Assembly: GCF_026262505.1 (NCBI RefSeq) | Contig: NC_067206.1 | Location: 11,179,507-11,243,506 of the forward strand | Direction: 5' to 3' | Length of the DNA: 64,000 nt | From: Trichomonas vaginalis G3 | Taxonomy: Eukaryota; Parabasalia; Trichomonadida; Trichomonadidae | Shown here: positions 63,701 through 64,000 of the stretch, one piece after another | How positions within the stretch are numbered: the stretch's first letter is position 1 | Layout: each line of letters begins with the position of its first letter | Position numbers and translations under genes: made by a program | Notes under the pieces: model-generated | What the model was told of the DNA's origin: nothing | The model's database searches: none | What the model saw: the letters and a program-made list of their open reading frames with translations, nothing else

Positions 63701-64000
63701 CAAAATTTCTTCACTCTCGCCCTCTCCATCATCTCAAAAACCGATGCAACCACCCAAATTTCTTCACTCTCCCCTCTCCCATCACTCAAAAACGCGATGC
63801 AACCACCCAAACTCGTAGCACCCCTTTCAATCCAGCCAAATTACTCTTCGAACAAAATGACTCACCTCTCCCATCATCTCAAAAACGATGCCACCAACAC
63901 CAACACCATAAAAGATATCTTTCACTCTCCCCTCTCTCCCATCACTCAAAACCCGATGACAAATACCATAACTACAGCAAATTTCTTCACTCTCCCCTCT
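48753..64000. repeat. 52-bp satellite array (about 290 units), open at the window end
   Basis: The unit starts CCGATGCAACCACCCAAATT and ends in CCCATCACTCAAAAA, period exactly 52 bp (starts at 48809, 48861 and so on). The plus strand is pyrimidine-rich and much more GC-rich than the flanks. Small variants lose one C, one A or the CCC of CTCTCCC. After about 58175 a 62-bp variant appears, with AGAGCACATATCCAGCACAC replacing part of the CT stretch. After 62340 units carry many random indels. The array starts abruptly at 48753 and runs off the window. Neither strand gives a believable gene. Confidence 0.97.
58175..62340. repeat. 62-bp variant units mixed with 52-bp units
   Basis: Units with TTCAGAGCACATATCCAGCA are 62 bp long; near 62015, 62077 and 62139 they follow each other head to tail. 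Elsewhere they alternate with one to a few 52-bp units, forming a loose higher-order pattern. CCCGATG replaces CCGATG in most units of this stretch. Confidence 0.85.

Noticed and set aside
48809..63818. Open reading frames of 1700-3200 codons in three frames
   Set aside because: They arise from a 52-bp repeat without stop codons; all three frames encode the same cycling peptide and continue across copies with indels, so there is no sign of protein-level selection.

Overview
The window looks like chromosomal DNA of a trichomonad (parabasalid) protist such as Trichomonas or Tritrichomonas; the species cannot be fixed from sequence alone. The clues are very AT-rich intergenic DNA, intronless genes, a small two-repeat Myb protein, a saposin-like secreted protein, a membrane-anchored leishmanolysin (GP63)-like protease, and large Maverick/Polinton-type DNA elements. 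The host genes occur in two islands: 11.5-16.4 kb (Myb protein, tRNA-Arg, saposin-like protein, Rag/Gtr GTPase-like protein, OSTC-type oligosaccharyltransferase subunit, dephospho-CoA kinase) and 44.4-47.8 kb (GP63-like gene with one in-frame stop, and a small unknown gene).

Three mobile-element bodies fill most of the rest. (1) 1.06-11.27 kb is bounded by inverted repeats of about 700 bp. It carries an A32-like packaging ATPase, a predicted virion protein and several unknown genes, nearly all on the compact Maverick pattern. (2) 18.56-42.84 kb is a decayed Maverick with a D12-type adenine methyltransferase, a protein-primed family B DNA polymerase, an rve integrase, a phage-like trimeric fibre and predicted virion proteins. 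(3) Nested inside its methyltransferase gene is a 13,533-bp element (19285-32817) with AG...CT ends and a 5-bp target duplication. It is an almost perfect palindrome. Each arm carries an SF3 (D5-like) helicase gene with an acidic HENS-repeat tail, two or three small genes and a 2.1-2.4 kb array of short repeats. It has no polymerase, integrase or capsid gene, so it looks like a satellite or replicon-type parasite of Mavericks that became a head-to-head dimer.

All three bodies share small cis-elements: a hairpin family centred on AGATCT whose stem boxes differ between copies but keep pairing, a hairpin at the end of an acidic-tail gene, and TAAATG-type gene starts after T-rich tracts. These shared signals are the best candidates for something undescribed. 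Many element genes are frameshifted while nearly all host genes are open, which points to element decay; some single-base breaks lie in homopolymers and could be sequencing errors.

From 48.75 kb to the end of the window there is a 52-bp satellite array (over 15 kb, about 290 units). It acquires a 62-bp variant after 58.1 kb and degrades into scattered indels after 62.3 kb. Its huge open frames are a by-product of a stop-free repeat and are not annotated as genes.
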